DNA of 64,000 bases, from NCBI GenBank assembly GCA_035048485.1, contig CM068584.1, positions 69,724,637 to 69,788,636 on the forward strand, in the 5' to 3' direction. This document shows, one piece after another, positions 42,801 to 47,609 of this stretch. The stretch comes from Pteria penguin. Its lineage: Eukaryota > Mollusca > Bivalvia > Pterioida > Pteriidae. Both the position numbers and the translations under genes were made by a program. Under the pieces are notes generated by a model. That model was not told the origin of the DNA and ran no database searches. It saw only the letters and a program-made list of their open reading frames with translations. The stretch's first letter is position 1; each line of letters opens with the position of its first letter.

Positions 42801-45388
42801 ATGTAATAGAGTCAAAATTCGGGAAAACATTATAATAACCCTATAGTGTCTTAATTCTTGCAGGAGTTACAAAAAGTGAAAAAAAAATCACTTGATAAAT
42901 AGAATGATGTATAAGATTTTAAGCATGGTATTGAATTAGACAATGAGTTTCTCAATCAAATTCTTGCTTAATGCCATATACTGTGGTTAATGTGATGTTC
43001 TGACTCCAGACCTAACCTCTCACAGGTGGGAGATTATTCTAATTTCTAGAATGACTCATAAAACAAAGAGCAATTAACTCAGTATTCACAATATTTCGGT
43101 CTCCTGACCTTCTTCTAGTGAATTTTATTGGTATTGGTGGCAGATACAAACAGGAGACCGAAATATTGTGAATACATGTACTGAGTTATAACTATTCTTT
43201 GTTCTAGAATGACTGTTTATCAAATTCAGACACTGAGGTCATGCCTGACCACTAGAATATAACAGTCAGAACAATGTCTAGATGTTCACATCATGAGTAT
43301 AGCAATCAGCTAAAACTTAACTTGAACTACCTTTCCTGTAAGATATTCTCCCAGTACGGTAGAGGGAGGAAAGTACAAGTTATGTTCTAATAAGATTGCA
43401 ATCACCCTAACCCTAACCCTAACCCTCAAGATGCCAAGAGCATGTGATCTAAAAATCACTTACCCACTATCCAGGTTTTCTGACTTAAACACAGGCAAGG
43501 CTAGCAAAGCTTCACTGAAAATAATTTATTATTAATAGATTAAAACAAAGCATGTCAATCACTGCAGTAAACACAGTGCTGTTCTGTATTGTTATTTAAA
43601 ATTCATAAAAATGGTGATCAAGAGTTATATGAAAGTTGGACATTACCATCGTTTTGTGAATACAGAATTTCTGGTTACATCTGAAGATAGTCATTATATG
43701 CATTTGTGTGAAATAATGATGATATCATAAATCAAGCCACTCTCTTCTTGACTTATAACCCTAACCCTAACCCTAACCCCTAACTTTATCAAGAGTAAGA
43801 GTTCATCATCAATCTACAGCAGAATACTCTACTCAGGAATTTCTCTACACTCCTCTTTCTCTACTCTACTCGGGAATTTCTCTACACTCCTCTTTCTCTA
43901 CTCTACTCGGGAATTTCTCTACACTCCTCTTTCTCTACTCTACTCGGGAATTTCTCTACACTCCTCTTTCTCTACTCTACTCGGGAATTTCTCTACACTC
44001 CTCTTTCTCTACTCTACTCGGGAATTTCACCAATGATTGGAATCCAGTGTTGCTTCTATGGATGAGGGAGATAACTAAGATCAACTCTCAGATAATCATC
44101 ATAATTTTCTGCCCCCTCGGCCATTGCCCTTCATATCAACGAGGTAAAATATTAAGCACCACTTAGCGGCACTTAGCGGCACATTAAGCACCACTTAGCG
44201 GCACATAAAGCACCACTTAGCGGCACATTAAGCACCACTTAACGACACATTAAGCACCACTTAGCGGCACATTAAGCACCACTTAGTGGCACATTAAGCA
44301 CCACTTAGCGGCACATTAAGCACCACTTAGCGGCAAATTTTGAAAGGCCTTTGTACCTGCATTACCTGCATCACTTTGCTTCTTACTTCATGTTATAACT
44401 GTCTGTCCCCAGCCTCTTGCCTATTCCCTTACCTCATGTTATAATTGTCTGTCCCCAGCTCCGTGCCCAGCCCCTTACCTCATGCTATAACTGTCTGTCC
44501 CCAGCCCCTTGCCTATCCCCTTACCTCATGTTATAATTGTGTGTCCCCAACTCCATGCCTATCACCTTATCTCATGTTATAATTGTCTGTCCCCAGCTCC
44601 GTGCCCAGCCCCTTACCTCATGCTATAACTGTCTGTCCCCAGTCCCTTGCCTATCCCCTTACCTCATGTTATAACTGTCTGTCCCCAGCTCCATGCCTAG
44701 CCCCTTACCTCATGTTATAATTGTCTGTCCCCAGCTCCGTGCCTAGCCCCTTACCTCATGCTATGTCTGTCCCCAGCCCCTTGCCTATCCCCTTATCTCA
44801 TGCTATAACTGTCTGTCCCCAGCTCCGTGCCAAGCCCCTTACCTCATGTTATAACTGTCTGTCCCAAGCCCGTGCCTAGCCCCTTATCTCATGCTATAAC
44901 TGTCTGTCCCAAGCTCCGTGCCAAGCCCCTTACCTCATGCTATAACTGTCTGTCCCCAGCTCCGTACCCAGCCCCTTACCTCATGTTATCACTGTCTGTC
45001 CCCAGCTCCATGCCAAGCCCCTTACCTCATGTTATAACTGTCTGTCCCCAGCTCAGTGCCCAGCCCCTTACCTCATGTTATAACTGTCTGTCCCCAGCTC
45101 AGTGCCCAGCCCCTTACCTCATGTTATAACTGTCTGTCCTCAGCTCCGTGCCCAGCCCCTTACCTCATGTTATAACTGTCTGTCCCCAGCTCCGTGCCAA
45201 GCCCCTTACCTCATGTTATAACTGTTTGTCCCCAGCTCCGTGCCCAGCCCCGACAATGAGCCATCAAAATCAGCTGCCAGAGAATCATTGATGTCCCAGC
45301 TGGTGATGGACGGGGTGGGGTGGGACATCTTGGTGCGTTTCCCACCCTGCGAGACGAGCGCATCTGTCGGAACCCAGTTAAAGGACAT
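12763..45388 (-). CDS. TFCP2: CP2-family transcription factor (TFCP2/UBP1/TFCP2L1-like), whole gene of 16 coding exons
   Basis: Join, transcript order: 45388-45210, 43514-43464, 42172-42096, 40291-40224, 33957-33852, 32257-32013, 31756-31688, 30840-30799, 25128-25013, 24656-24497, 22284-22188, 21337-21247, 18540-18491, 17560-17418, 14440-14389, 12812-12763. Every border is GT..AG, every phase matches, and the sum is 1596 nt (531 aa plus TGA), within the 480-540 aa usual for the family. Domains by residue: leader 1-60, CP2 DNA-binding domain about 65-265, Ser/Lys-rich linker 280-371, SAM-like domain about 372-436, C-terminal oligomerisation domain about 440-531. Family members are nuclear factors that bind DNA as dimers or tetramers through a p53-like fold. 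It is closer to TFCP2/UBP1 than to grainyhead, because it has the SAM-like domain and the [12 protein letters not shown] C-terminal domain. Exon joins were read by eye. Upstream non-coding exons, promoter and poly(A) site were not located. Confidence 0.93.
12770..13576 (-). repeat. Splice-acceptor minisatellite of exon 16 (44 bp, 18 copies)
   Basis: On the minus strand each unit reads ATTTCAG|CGGGTGATAGC + ACTGACCAATACAAAGTCTT + ATTTCC: acceptor, then the start of exon 16. AG positions fall at 12813 + 44n up to 13561. Copies vary mainly in the three bases after AG. Confidence 0.97.
13577..14388. other. Body of intron 15
   Basis: Unique AT-rich sequence between exon 15 and the acceptor array. 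Two short related blocks (TCACAGCGATCTGAGAT) recur near 14100 and 14200. Confidence 0.5.
14389..14440 (-). CDS. TFCP2: TFCP2-like coding exon 15
   Basis: Residues 499-516, [17 protein letters not shown], aligning with the MxQNFQxExCFxLxTMKAE helix of the C-terminal domain. Acceptor ATGATTTCAG, donor AAAT|GTAAGT, 52 nt. A ~54 nt stretch of the upstream intron, starting near the acceptor, recurs 94 nt further upstream. Confidence 0.92.
14449..14600. repeat. Two direct copies (94 nt apart) near the exon 15 acceptor
   Basis: ATCATAATGTTTACTTGGTC through ACATAGAATACTGACTGAC occurs at 14447-14500 and 14541-14596. Confidence 0.92.
14796..15039 (+). mobile_element. 244 bp palindromic MITE, copy 1 (TACAGTACAGTCC family)
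   Basis: Ends TACGGTACAGTCC and GGACTATACTGTA. The interior is a series of nested inverted GTGGGCATT/AATGCCCAC and GTCCACTG/CAGTGGAC blocks. It lies in intron 14, just before the end of the exon 14 donor array. Confidence 0.85.
15095..15285 (-). repeat. Exon 14 donor minisatellite, distal block (5 copies)
   Basis: Same 39 bp unit as 15858-17442 (minus strand GGTCACAGACGAG|GTAGGTC), separated from it by an insertion. Confidence 0.93.
15285..15858. mobile_element. Insertion splitting the exon 14 donor array, with a long hairpin
   Basis: The 39 bp array stops at ...CAGTATATATA and resumes at ...CTATATATAACCC. Between them, 15670-15855 is an imperfect hairpin with arms of about 75 nt (GTCTTATTTTGTGTTTTCAT pairs with its inverted copy near 15820). 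Probably a foldback/MITE insertion at a TATATA site. Confidence 0.65.
15858..17442 (-). repeat. Splice-donor minisatellite of exon 14 (39 bp, about 40 copies)
   Basis: The minus-strand unit is TATATACTGGTCACAGACGAG-type exon end followed by GTAGGTCAGGGTCAGGGT. The exon-proximal copy encodes the real exon end (ILVTDE) and real donor at 17418; the next donor is at 17379. A 28-30 nt variant lacking CTGACC and a TGAATCTACTTCG variant recur. Confidence 0.96.
17418..17560 (-). CDS. TFCP2: TFCP2-like coding exon 14 (C-terminal oligomerisation domain)
   Basis: Residues 451-498. It starts [20 protein letters not shown] and ends [14 protein letters not shown], aligning with the family's [48 protein letters not shown] block. 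Acceptor TACTTTCAG, donor GACGAG|GTAGGT, 143 nt. Unusually both borders are in tandem arrays: a 24 nt acceptor array on one side and a 39 nt donor array of about 45 copies on the other. Confidence 0.96.
17554..17715 (-). repeat. Splice-acceptor minisatellite of exon 14 (24 bp, 7 copies)
   Basis: Minus-strand unit TTCTACTTTCAG|TTTACCATGCTA. AG positions at 17561 and every 24 nt to 17705; the 17681 copy has lost its AG (CAA). Confidence 0.93.
17815..18005 (-). mobile_element. tRNA-derived SINE head followed by tandem box B copies
   Basis: The minus strand from 18003 has box A-like GTAGCAGAGTTGGTGGC and box B GGTTCGATTCC near 17940. The box B segment is then repeated about every 35 nt (17820-17950), giving four GGTTCGATTCCC copies. 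In intron 13. Confidence 0.7.
18006..18490. other. Intron 13, unique part
   Basis: No feature recognised. Confidence 0.5.
18491..18540 (-). CDS. TFCP2: TFCP2-like coding exon 13
   Basis: Residues 434-451, [17 protein letters not shown], matching the VRPxxTIYVCQE strand that opens the C-terminal domain. Acceptor TTTTTTCAG, donor ACTCGG|GTATTG, 50 nt. The phase joins to give [11 protein letters not shown] across the next intron, as in homologues. A 42 bp minisatellite runs right up to its polypyrimidine tract. Confidence 0.92.
18545..19135. repeat. 42 bp minisatellite abutting the exon 13 acceptor, 13-14 copies
   Basis: Plus unit ATACACAGGTAATGTGATCA + CACAGGCACTGTTCATAATACA. The last minus-strand copy turns into the polypyrimidine tract of exon 13 (GTGTATTTTTTCAG). 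Other copies carry TATGAACAG at the equivalent place. Confidence 0.96.
19585..20430. repeat. 34 bp AT-rich minisatellite, about 25 copies
   Basis: Unit GGTTATTATGTATATCACAT + CCCTTATTTATTAT. No stop occurs in three plus frames, giving long hydrophobic open frames that are artefacts. Confidence 0.97.
20800..21265 (-). repeat. Splice-donor minisatellite of exon 12 (37 bp, about 12 copies)
   Basis: Minus unit AAGCAAGCAAA|GTAAGTAC + ACAGGTACAAACCTGGTA. Intact donor copies end at 21247 (real), 21210 and 21131; more distant copies read CAAAGAAAGTAC and have lost the GT. Confidence 0.94.
21247..21337 (-). CDS. TFCP2: TFCP2-like coding exon 12 (second half of SAM-like domain)
   Basis: Residues 404-434, [20 protein letters not shown] then [11 protein letters not shown], matching the very conserved GADLLKLxRDDxxQICGPADGIRLFNAxK block. 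Acceptor CTCTACAG, donor GCAAA|GTAAGT, 91 nt. The last ~10 exon bases plus donor are amplified in the 37 bp array at 20800-21265. Confidence 0.96.
21668..21757. repeat. 44 bp direct duplication
   Basis: CTGGTAATTGGCCTTTTCAC + ATAATTAGTTTGATACTTGC occurs twice in tandem in intron 11. Confidence 0.92.
22165..22197 (-). repeat. 17 bp duplication of exon 11 donor
   Basis: Minus strand: TTTCACAG|GTATTTCTA followed directly by TTTCACAG|GGATTTCTA. The copy has GG in place of GT. Confidence 0.9.
22188..22284 (-). CDS. TFCP2: TFCP2-like coding exon 11 (first half of SAM-like domain)
   Basis: Residues 372-404. It includes [20 protein letters not shown] then VFQNFTG, aligning with the xEAQQWLHRNRFSxFxRLFxNFSG helix pair of the CP2 SAM-like domain, used for protein-protein contacts. 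Acceptor CTTATTTCAG, donor TTTCACAG|GTATTT, 97 nt. A 17 nt duplication copies exon end and donor, but the copy reads ACAG|GGATTT. Confidence 0.94.
22555..24420. repeat. 40 bp minisatellite, about 46 copies, intron 10
   Basis: Unit GGTGGTGGCAGATGTTTATT + GTTTAACACACCACCTACAA; TTTCATACAC variant interspersed. GGTGG/CCACC arms make each unit a potential hairpin. Unrelated to exon sequence. Confidence 0.97.
24428..24495. repeat. 21 bp repeat, 3 copies beside exon 10 donor
   Basis: ATGACCTTGACATGTTATGC copies directly downstream (minus) of the exon 10 donor; the donor is not copied. Confidence 0.85.
24497..24656 (-). CDS. TFCP2: TFCP2-like coding exon 10 (Ser/Lys-rich linker)
   Basis: Residues 318-371. 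It has an acidic/serine run ([12 protein letters not shown]) followed by KKLKSSSP and ends ATSCMKG. Compositionally it looks like a disordered linker with a possible phosphorylation cluster and basic patch (inference). Acceptor ATTGTAG, donor AAAGGG|GTAAGG, 160 nt, phases 2 in and 0 out, consistent with both neighbours. Confidence 0.8.
24875..25030 (-). repeat. Splice-donor minisatellite of exon 9 (31 bp, 5 copies)
   Basis: Minus unit GAGCTCACAGCAACATC|GTA + AGTCATTGTCT. Copies end at 25013 (real), 24982, 24951, 24920; a degenerate one lies near 24889. Confidence 0.95.
25013..25128 (-). CDS. TFCP2: TFCP2-like coding exon 9 (Ser-rich linker)
   Basis: Residues 280-318, [20 protein letters not shown] then a Ser/Ala-rich tail ending NATATS. 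It lies where vertebrate proteins have a poorly conserved proline/serine linker, so identity rests on gene position, phase (0 in, 2 out) and splice sites (acceptor ACTTTCAG, donor ACATC|GTAAGT). The exon end and donor are tandemly copied at exact 31 nt steps. Confidence 0.8.
25150..25215. mobile_element. Fragment of the 62800-63420 dispersed repeat
   Basis: Shares GATTAAAACCATGTCCTTAT, TTCTCTATTTGTCCCATTGC and GATCTGGCAAAATCCCG with the copies near the KCTD gene. It lies just upstream of the exon 9 acceptor. Confidence 0.65.
25210..25728. repeat. 46-48 bp minisatellite, 11 copies, upstream of exon 9
   Basis: Unit AGAGCTGTGAAGGTCATTGT + ATGTCCCCTAACAATATAGT + AAACAACT. Confidence 0.95.
25730..26600. 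other. Intron 8, unique part
   Basis: A plus-strand frame of 154 residues (25632-26096) starts in the minisatellite and shows no family features; nothing else seen. Confidence 0.4.
26600..26765. mobile_element. Dispersed 'AAGGTCTTGTCACA'-type repeat, degraded
   Basis: GGTCATGGTCACTAG, then GTGAAATATGAAAGCCC and TTATAGCTGAGG follow the same order as the other copies. In intron 8. Confidence 0.5.
27126..27262. repeat. Inverted repeat (MITE-like) in intron 8
   Basis: Arms TGTGAGTGTTTTACAAAAAC...GACA and TGTCAGTTT...GTAAAACACTCACA with a ~65 bp centre. Confidence 0.6.
28349..29240. mobile_element. Inverted-repeat element made of CTCGTTCCCACGAGATAT hairpins
   Basis: Left arm (28355-28600) begins GGAAGCATGAAGGGGAC and holds about nine units like TCGTTCCCACGAGATATTAT. 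The right arm (29090-29230) is its inverted counterpart, ending GTCCCCTCCATGCTTCTGT. Each unit is itself a short palindrome. Nested within the 27415-30715 element. Confidence 0.75.
29240..30560. other. AT-rich interior of the 27415-30715 element
   Basis: No open frame with recognisable domains; no transposase motif seen. Confidence 0.4.
30799..30840 (-). CDS. TFCP2: TFCP2-like coding exon 8 (42 nt microexon)
   Basis: Residues 266-279, [14 protein letters not shown], matching the [14 protein letters not shown] segment of vertebrate proteins. Acceptor TATATTTCAG, donor GAG|GTAAGT, phase 0 on both sides. A 22 bp minisatellite (30850-31190) abuts the acceptor. The start of intron 8 holds a ~60 bp segment that recurs at 27350-27413. 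Confidence 0.92.
30848..31192. repeat. 22 bp minisatellite abutting exon 8 acceptor, ~15 copies
   Basis: Unit TATAAGTCACAATAGGCATTAA. The minus-strand end TTGTGACTTATATT runs straight into TCAG of the acceptor. Confidence 0.94.
31195..31446 (-). mobile_element. tRNA-derived SINE in intron 7
   Basis: On the minus strand the head reads GCCGATGTGGTCTAGTGGAT, with a box A-like TCTAGTGGATC and a box B GGTTCGACTCC near 31390, then a ~190 nt body ending in CAATCAATCCG. An intact tRNA is not formed. Confidence 0.75.
31688..31756 (-). CDS. TFCP2: TFCP2-like coding exon 7 (basic region)
   Basis: Residues 243-265, beginning [20 protein letters not shown] and ending PEK. This is nearly identical to the [18 protein letters not shown] basic helix that follows the DNA-binding core in TFCP2 proteins. 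Acceptor TTTCCAG, donor GTAGGTA, 69 nt, phase 0 on both sides. Confidence 0.96.
31823..31898. repeat. Interstitial telomere-like repeat (CCCTAA)n
   Basis: Five CCCTAA units plus a second short block, each preceded by ATACACCTTGA. Other short runs: 39510-39530, 43405-43426, 43757-43782. In intron 6. Confidence 0.9.
32013..32257 (-). CDS. TFCP2: TFCP2-like coding exon 6 (core of CP2 DNA-binding domain)
   Basis: Residues 161-242, the longest exon. It carries LWDPxK-like [20 protein letters not shown], then [20 protein letters not shown], ending [11 protein letters not shown]. These are the most conserved motifs of the family ([30 protein letters not shown]), in the p53-like DNA-binding fold. 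Acceptor TTGTTTTAG, donor AAG|GTCAGT, 245 nt. A 28 bp minisatellite ends 13 nt before the acceptor. Confidence 0.97.
32270..32527. repeat. 28 bp minisatellite upstream of exon 6, 9 copies
   Basis: Unit CATCTCATTAATGCTAGTAA + CTGATCAC; ends 13 nt before the exon 6 acceptor. Confidence 0.95.
33005..33185. repeat. 57 bp repeat, 3 copies
   Basis: Unit CCACACCTAGACTAGACACA + GGGACCACTGTGATATTCAG + TGTGGTGCTATATCC. Diverged copies continue to ~33370. Confidence 0.95.
33430..33728. repeat. 72 bp repeat, 4 copies
   Basis: Unit TTTACTTCAATAAATTCAGA + ATATTCAGCTTGGGTTAACC + CTCTCTCTATGTACAAGTGT + AAGGGAAATGTG. The period is divisible by three, so both strands stay open. Confidence 0.95.
33752..33893 (-). 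repeat. ~69 bp duplication of exon 5 end with donor
   Basis: Two adjacent copies of (minus) GGAAACAAACACGACCAGGG + exon end + donor. The exon copy has AAATAG|GTAAGA; the intronic copy has AAAGAG|ATAAGG. Confidence 0.92.
33852..33957 (-). CDS. TFCP2: TFCP2-like coding exon 5 (CP2 domain)
   Basis: Residues 126-161. It begins [20 protein letters not shown] and continues [15 protein letters not shown], aligning with the family's SIxRVVFHDRRLQYTE...W...RPGDRILDI block. Acceptor ATTACAG, donor AAATAG|GTAAGA, 106 nt. The last ~45 nt of the exon with its donor and about 20 nt of intron are duplicated once next door (33752-33820), where the donor GT has changed to AT. Confidence 0.94.
34480..34575. 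repeat. 33 bp repeat, 3 copies
   Basis: Unit ACTGTCAGACCTCCAGACAA + CTTTGTCCTTATG. Confidence 0.93.
34576..35305. other. Intron 4, AT-rich
   Basis: No feature recognised apart from short homopolymers. Confidence 0.4.
35306..37612. repeat. Seven dispersed copies of 14-mer TAGTGTCCGTAACC, both orientations
   Basis: Positions 35306, 35846, 36890, 37239, 37599 (plus) and 35455, 36186 (minus). The 35306 and 37239 copies read TAGTGTCTGTAACC. Spacing is irregular (about 150-700 nt) and the flanks are unrelated. The zone also holds the basic open frame at 36442-36853. Confidence 0.9.
36442..36853 (+). CDS. Highly basic, Lys/Glu-rich open exon of unknown function, in intron 4
   Basis: It begins after an acceptor-like TTCTAATTTACAG and stays open to TAG at 36853. 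It encodes [10 protein letters not shown], then [40 protein letters not shown] and [15 protein letters not shown]. No ATG near the start, so it would be a last exon of a longer transcript on the strand opposite to the CP2 gene. The charge pattern suggests coiled coil and nuclear targeting; no family recognised. It lies amid the TAGTGTCCGTAACC repeats, so a mobile-element origin is likely. Confidence 0.45.
37650..37890. repeat. 38 bp minisatellite, 6 copies
   Basis: Unit CACACTAGACACACCACATG + CTCTTGTAGGCTTGGTAT. Confidence 0.95.
37891..38640. other. Intron 4, AT-rich unique part
   Basis: Nothing recognised on either strand. Confidence 0.4.
38640..38725. mobile_element. Dispersed 'AAGGTCTTGTCACA'-type repeat, short fragment
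   Basis: GATGGAAAGGGCTTGTCAAA followed by ATCAAATATGAAAGCCC. In intron 4. Confidence 0.5.
38700..39265. repeat. Nested direct duplications in intron 4
   Basis: GGCTGAAAATTTGTGTAACT + GAGTG occurs at ~38752, 38909, 39025. CTTCCCCTTGGAGGACTATG block occurs at 38957 and 39074. AATGTCCCCTCAACATCACG occurs three times at 39151-39240 (period 37). Confidence 0.93.
39770..40135. repeat. 59 bp minisatellite, 6 copies
   Basis: Unit GACCAACCAGCTGTACACAT + CACAGAATCAGGTGAAATTA + CAGATGGCCATCTGACCAA. Confidence 0.95.
40165..40234 (-). repeat. Splice-donor duplication of exon 4 (22 bp, 3 copies)
   Basis: Minus strand: CTTAAAG|GTAAGGTCATTC repeated. Donors follow 40224 (real), 40202 and 40180 at exact 22 nt spacing. 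Confidence 0.95.
40224..40291 (-). CDS. TFCP2: TFCP2-like coding exon 4 (CP2 domain)
   Basis: Residues 103-125, [20 protein letters not shown] then YLK, matching the GQSYEIR..KLG segment of CP2 proteins. Acceptor TGTTGTAG, donor TTAAAG|GTAAGG, 68 nt. The donor with its preceding exon bases is repeated twice more at exact 22 nt steps in the intron (40202 and 40180). Confidence 0.93.
40490..40692. repeat. ~63 bp repeat, 3 copies
   Basis: Unit AAAGCTGTGAGGAATATGCC + ACATATTCCTTTATTCC + CTAGGGCTGGGTACTGAGGT. Confidence 0.92.
40994..41845 (+). mobile_element. Bivalve-type dispersed element (AAGAGGCCC... ...CAGGTGAGCT)
   Basis: Begins AACAAGAGGCCCAAATGGGC with CGCTCACCTGA and ends TTCAGCTCAGGTGAGCTAAA. 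I recognise this non-autonomous family as abundant in bivalves. It holds an internal ~210 bp duplication (41070-41290 and 41580-41780) and a 'CCAAGTTTCATTGAATT' segment also typical of the family. Confidence 0.75.
42048..42096. repeat. ~21 bp duplication just inside intron 3
   Basis: GAGTTATTGTTCTTGAC occurs twice, directly next to the exon 3 donor. Confidence 0.88.
42096..42172 (-). CDS. TFCP2: TFCP2-like coding exon 3 (start of CP2 DNA-binding domain)
   Basis: Residues 77-103. It reads [20 protein letters not shown] followed by TYLNQ, the hallmark first strand of the CP2 domain (FQYxLxAATSPAx[10 protein letters not shown]). Acceptor TTGATAG, donor GTAGGTC, 77 nt. A 21-22 nt duplication (GTCAAGAACAATAACTC) sits directly after the donor inside intron 3 but does not copy the donor itself. 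Confidence 0.93.
42338..42500. repeat. 33 bp repeat, 5 copies, open on both strands
   Basis: Unit AACCAGGACTATGACGGTCG + CCAGGGTAAGGGC. The plus frame gives an 11-residue repeat ([11 protein letters not shown]). Lies in intron 2, ~165 nt from exon 3, so coding is unlikely. Confidence 0.93.
43054..43206. repeat. Inverted repeat (MITE-like) in intron 2
   Basis: Arms AACTCAGTATTCACAATATT / CGGTCTCCTG and CAGGAGACCG / AATATTGTGAATAC...TGAGTT flank a ~70 bp loop; outer ACAAAGA/TCTTTGT also pair. Confidence 0.7.
43464..43514 (-). CDS. TFCP2: TFCP2-like coding exon 2
   Basis: Residues 60-77, [18 protein letters not shown], matching the family's conserved LALPxFKxE motif just before the DNA-binding domain. 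Acceptor TTTTCAG, donor GTAAGTG, exon length 51 nt, phases 2 in and 2 out. No tandem copy of its junctions is visible; a short interstitial CCCTAA run lies just inside intron 2. Confidence 0.9.
43825..44030. repeat. 37 bp pyrimidine-rich minisatellite, 5 copies
   Basis: Unit CTACTCGGGAATTTCTCTAC + ACTCCTCTTTCTCTACT, intron 1. Confidence 0.95.
44155..44342. repeat. 22 bp minisatellite, 8 copies
   Basis: Unit CATTAAGCACCACTTAGCGG + CA, intron 1. Confidence 0.95.
44385..45250 (-). repeat. Splice-donor minisatellite of exon 1 (46 bp, about 18 copies)
   Basis: Minus unit CTGGGCACGGAGCTGGGGAC + AGACAGTTATAACATGAG|GT + AAGG: the exon 1 end (LGTELGT.SYNM) with its donor. About three copies read GAG|ATAAG and have lost the GT; the others keep GTAAGG. 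Confidence 0.96.
45210..45388 (-). CDS. TFCP2: TFCP2-like coding exon 1 (start codon, N-terminal leader)
   Basis: Residues 1-60. It contains [20 protein letters not shown], which aligns with the conserved N-terminal acidic motif of TFCP2 (DFDxSLSGxGxELG). ATG at 45388 is chosen because an in-frame TAA lies immediately before it; a second in-frame ATG at 45328 is an alternative start. A likely acceptor ending in TTTTCAG puts the exon start at 45415, leaving 27 nt of 5' UTR and implying at least one non-coding exon upstream. Donor ATGAG|GTAAGG, phase 2. This exon end and donor are the last copy of an array of about 18 (see 44385-45250). Confidence 0.88.
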
Positions 45389-45415
45389 TTATCTATAGCT
45401 AATCAACTTCTTGCC

Positions 45416-47609
45416 CTGAAAAGAAAATCAAAAGCTAAAGGACATTCTGATAAAGTGATAAGTCTGTCTCAGATTAGAACACTTTTCCTGTATAAGGTAA
45501 CATCGTGAGGTGTAAAGGTGAAAAAGTAATACATGTAAAGATTCTAAGTAGTTCTCCAAAGGGAAGTCCGGTAAATAAAAAGTACATGTTAAAGAACACA
45601 AACACTCTATATTGCAAATTTTCAGCCTCACAATCTTTATCAAGCAATTTAAGAGATGACAAATATAAAGATATGTAAAATCCATGTTTACATTTCAAAA
45701 ATACATAAGCTTCCTGCCTTTTACATGTTGGATGTTAGAATTTAACATGTAAGTCGCAATCACAAATACTTCAGTCATACCACAATGTAATTGAATATTT
45801 GTTTATTTGAACAATAAAGTCCTGACAAATATCTTATCCAATTAAGCGGCTTGCACTGTACATACACAAATATTAAGTAAATGATTCAGTGATATTACAT
45901 GTACTTTACCTCATTGCTTTCACTAGTAGGCAAAATATTGTCTTTTATGCAGCTTGTTTCAAATTTGCCATTTCTTTTTATTCATAATATCAGAGACATA
46001 ATTTTATATACACAGAGACTGGAAACTTCTATTGAAAGCTATATAGCTCCCTGACAAAAGAAACATTTCCCAACAGGCATCTCAATAAGCCGTAAGTCCG
46101 CCATATTGTTCTCGGCATTCATTCGCTTGAAAGCATTAAGCTTGTAAAAAAGAGGAATTTGCATCGCTTTTTAAACAAAGGTAGTTCAGGTAAGTAAAAA
46201 AAGGAATATACTAATCATTTGAATCATAAAACATTTCATTTATGATCTTCTCAATGTGAAAGCATAACCCCAATCAGAAGCCATTAGTTGTGATTGACCT
46301 CTGAAAACATTCACTTGGGTTTATACAAAACATTTACACAATATTAAAGCACATACCACCATTTTTTGTTTATAGCACCATCAATGTTTATTATAGCCAC
46401 AGTTCTTTAATTTTCGTATGAACTATCTGTAAATCGTGCATAATTACCCAGCCATATTTGAGGATCTCATGACATTTTCCTCCTCACTACTGAACCCGCT
46501 GATAAAAGACAACGGCAAGAAAAATTGTTAAAACAACAAAGATAATGTCCTTTACATGACTAAACTCACACGTGTGGGTAAGAAAGGTTTCAGACACATT
46601 TTATATCATTGAGTGTGCAAGGCTTTATTCGTTATTTGATTTTAATCATATTTTATATACGCAGTAAATCTTGAATCGTTTTTAACAAGAAAACTGATAC
46701 CATACCATAGAGAACAAAATAATCATATTACCTGTTGATATATATATTGTTTTTATATTGAAAGTCATTCTATAAACATCAAAGAGGTAATGGTTTTTAT
46801 TTTAGTACGAACTGAAGCAGTTATAAACACGTAATGGGACATCTTGCAATGCAAATTTTTTGTGGCCGGCGGGTCGCTATTTTATTTTTGTTGTTTGTTT
46901 GGGGTTTTTTTGCTTCTTTACAAAGGCGTAAATCTTGTTCGTATCACGTGAAGTGTGCACACCAGGTACAGAAATTATTTTGTTTTGTGATTTACCATCT
47001 GAACATTAGATAAACATTAAATTGTTATTTACTACCTTCCTAGATGCATTGATTGCTCAGCCTTATACATGTAGATAAATATAAACAACTTCTATAAAAT
47101 GGCAACAAGTGCTGTTTAGAAAATAAAATAATAAACAAATAAATAAAAATTAATAGATTACATAGGAGGAAGCTCATACCACGTCAACAGTGCATATAAG
47201 ATAACACATTATTTTGTTTGCTATTTACCATCTGAATTTTTAAATAAACACAACATTGTTATTTACTGCCCATGAATGACAAAGACAGACGCTGGTGCTT
47301 CACCTGAGGTGGTAATGCTGATTAGTTAAACAAACAGTAGTAAAGGCAGGGGCATTGATTGCATGTATCCACAACTCGTAAATGGCAACAAACGCTGTTT
47401 AAAATGAATAAATATATATTAAAGAGAAATAAACGTTTAAAAAAGGCAGGAAATGAGGGCGTCTCATTAAAAATCTTGGTTTTAAAAATATCTTTATAAT
47501 GATTAATGATACAAGTTTGTCTCGATTTTGTTAGAAAGAAAAAGGAGAATATTATTTCTACACATCAATAAAATTAACAAAAAAGATAAAAGAAAAAAAA
47601 TGTAATACT
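45416..47609. other. Sequence upstream of CP2 exon 1
   Basis: Probably the intron before exon 1, since an acceptor ends at 45416. Non-coding exon(s) and promoter should lie here or further up; I could not identify them. Confidence 0.4.
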
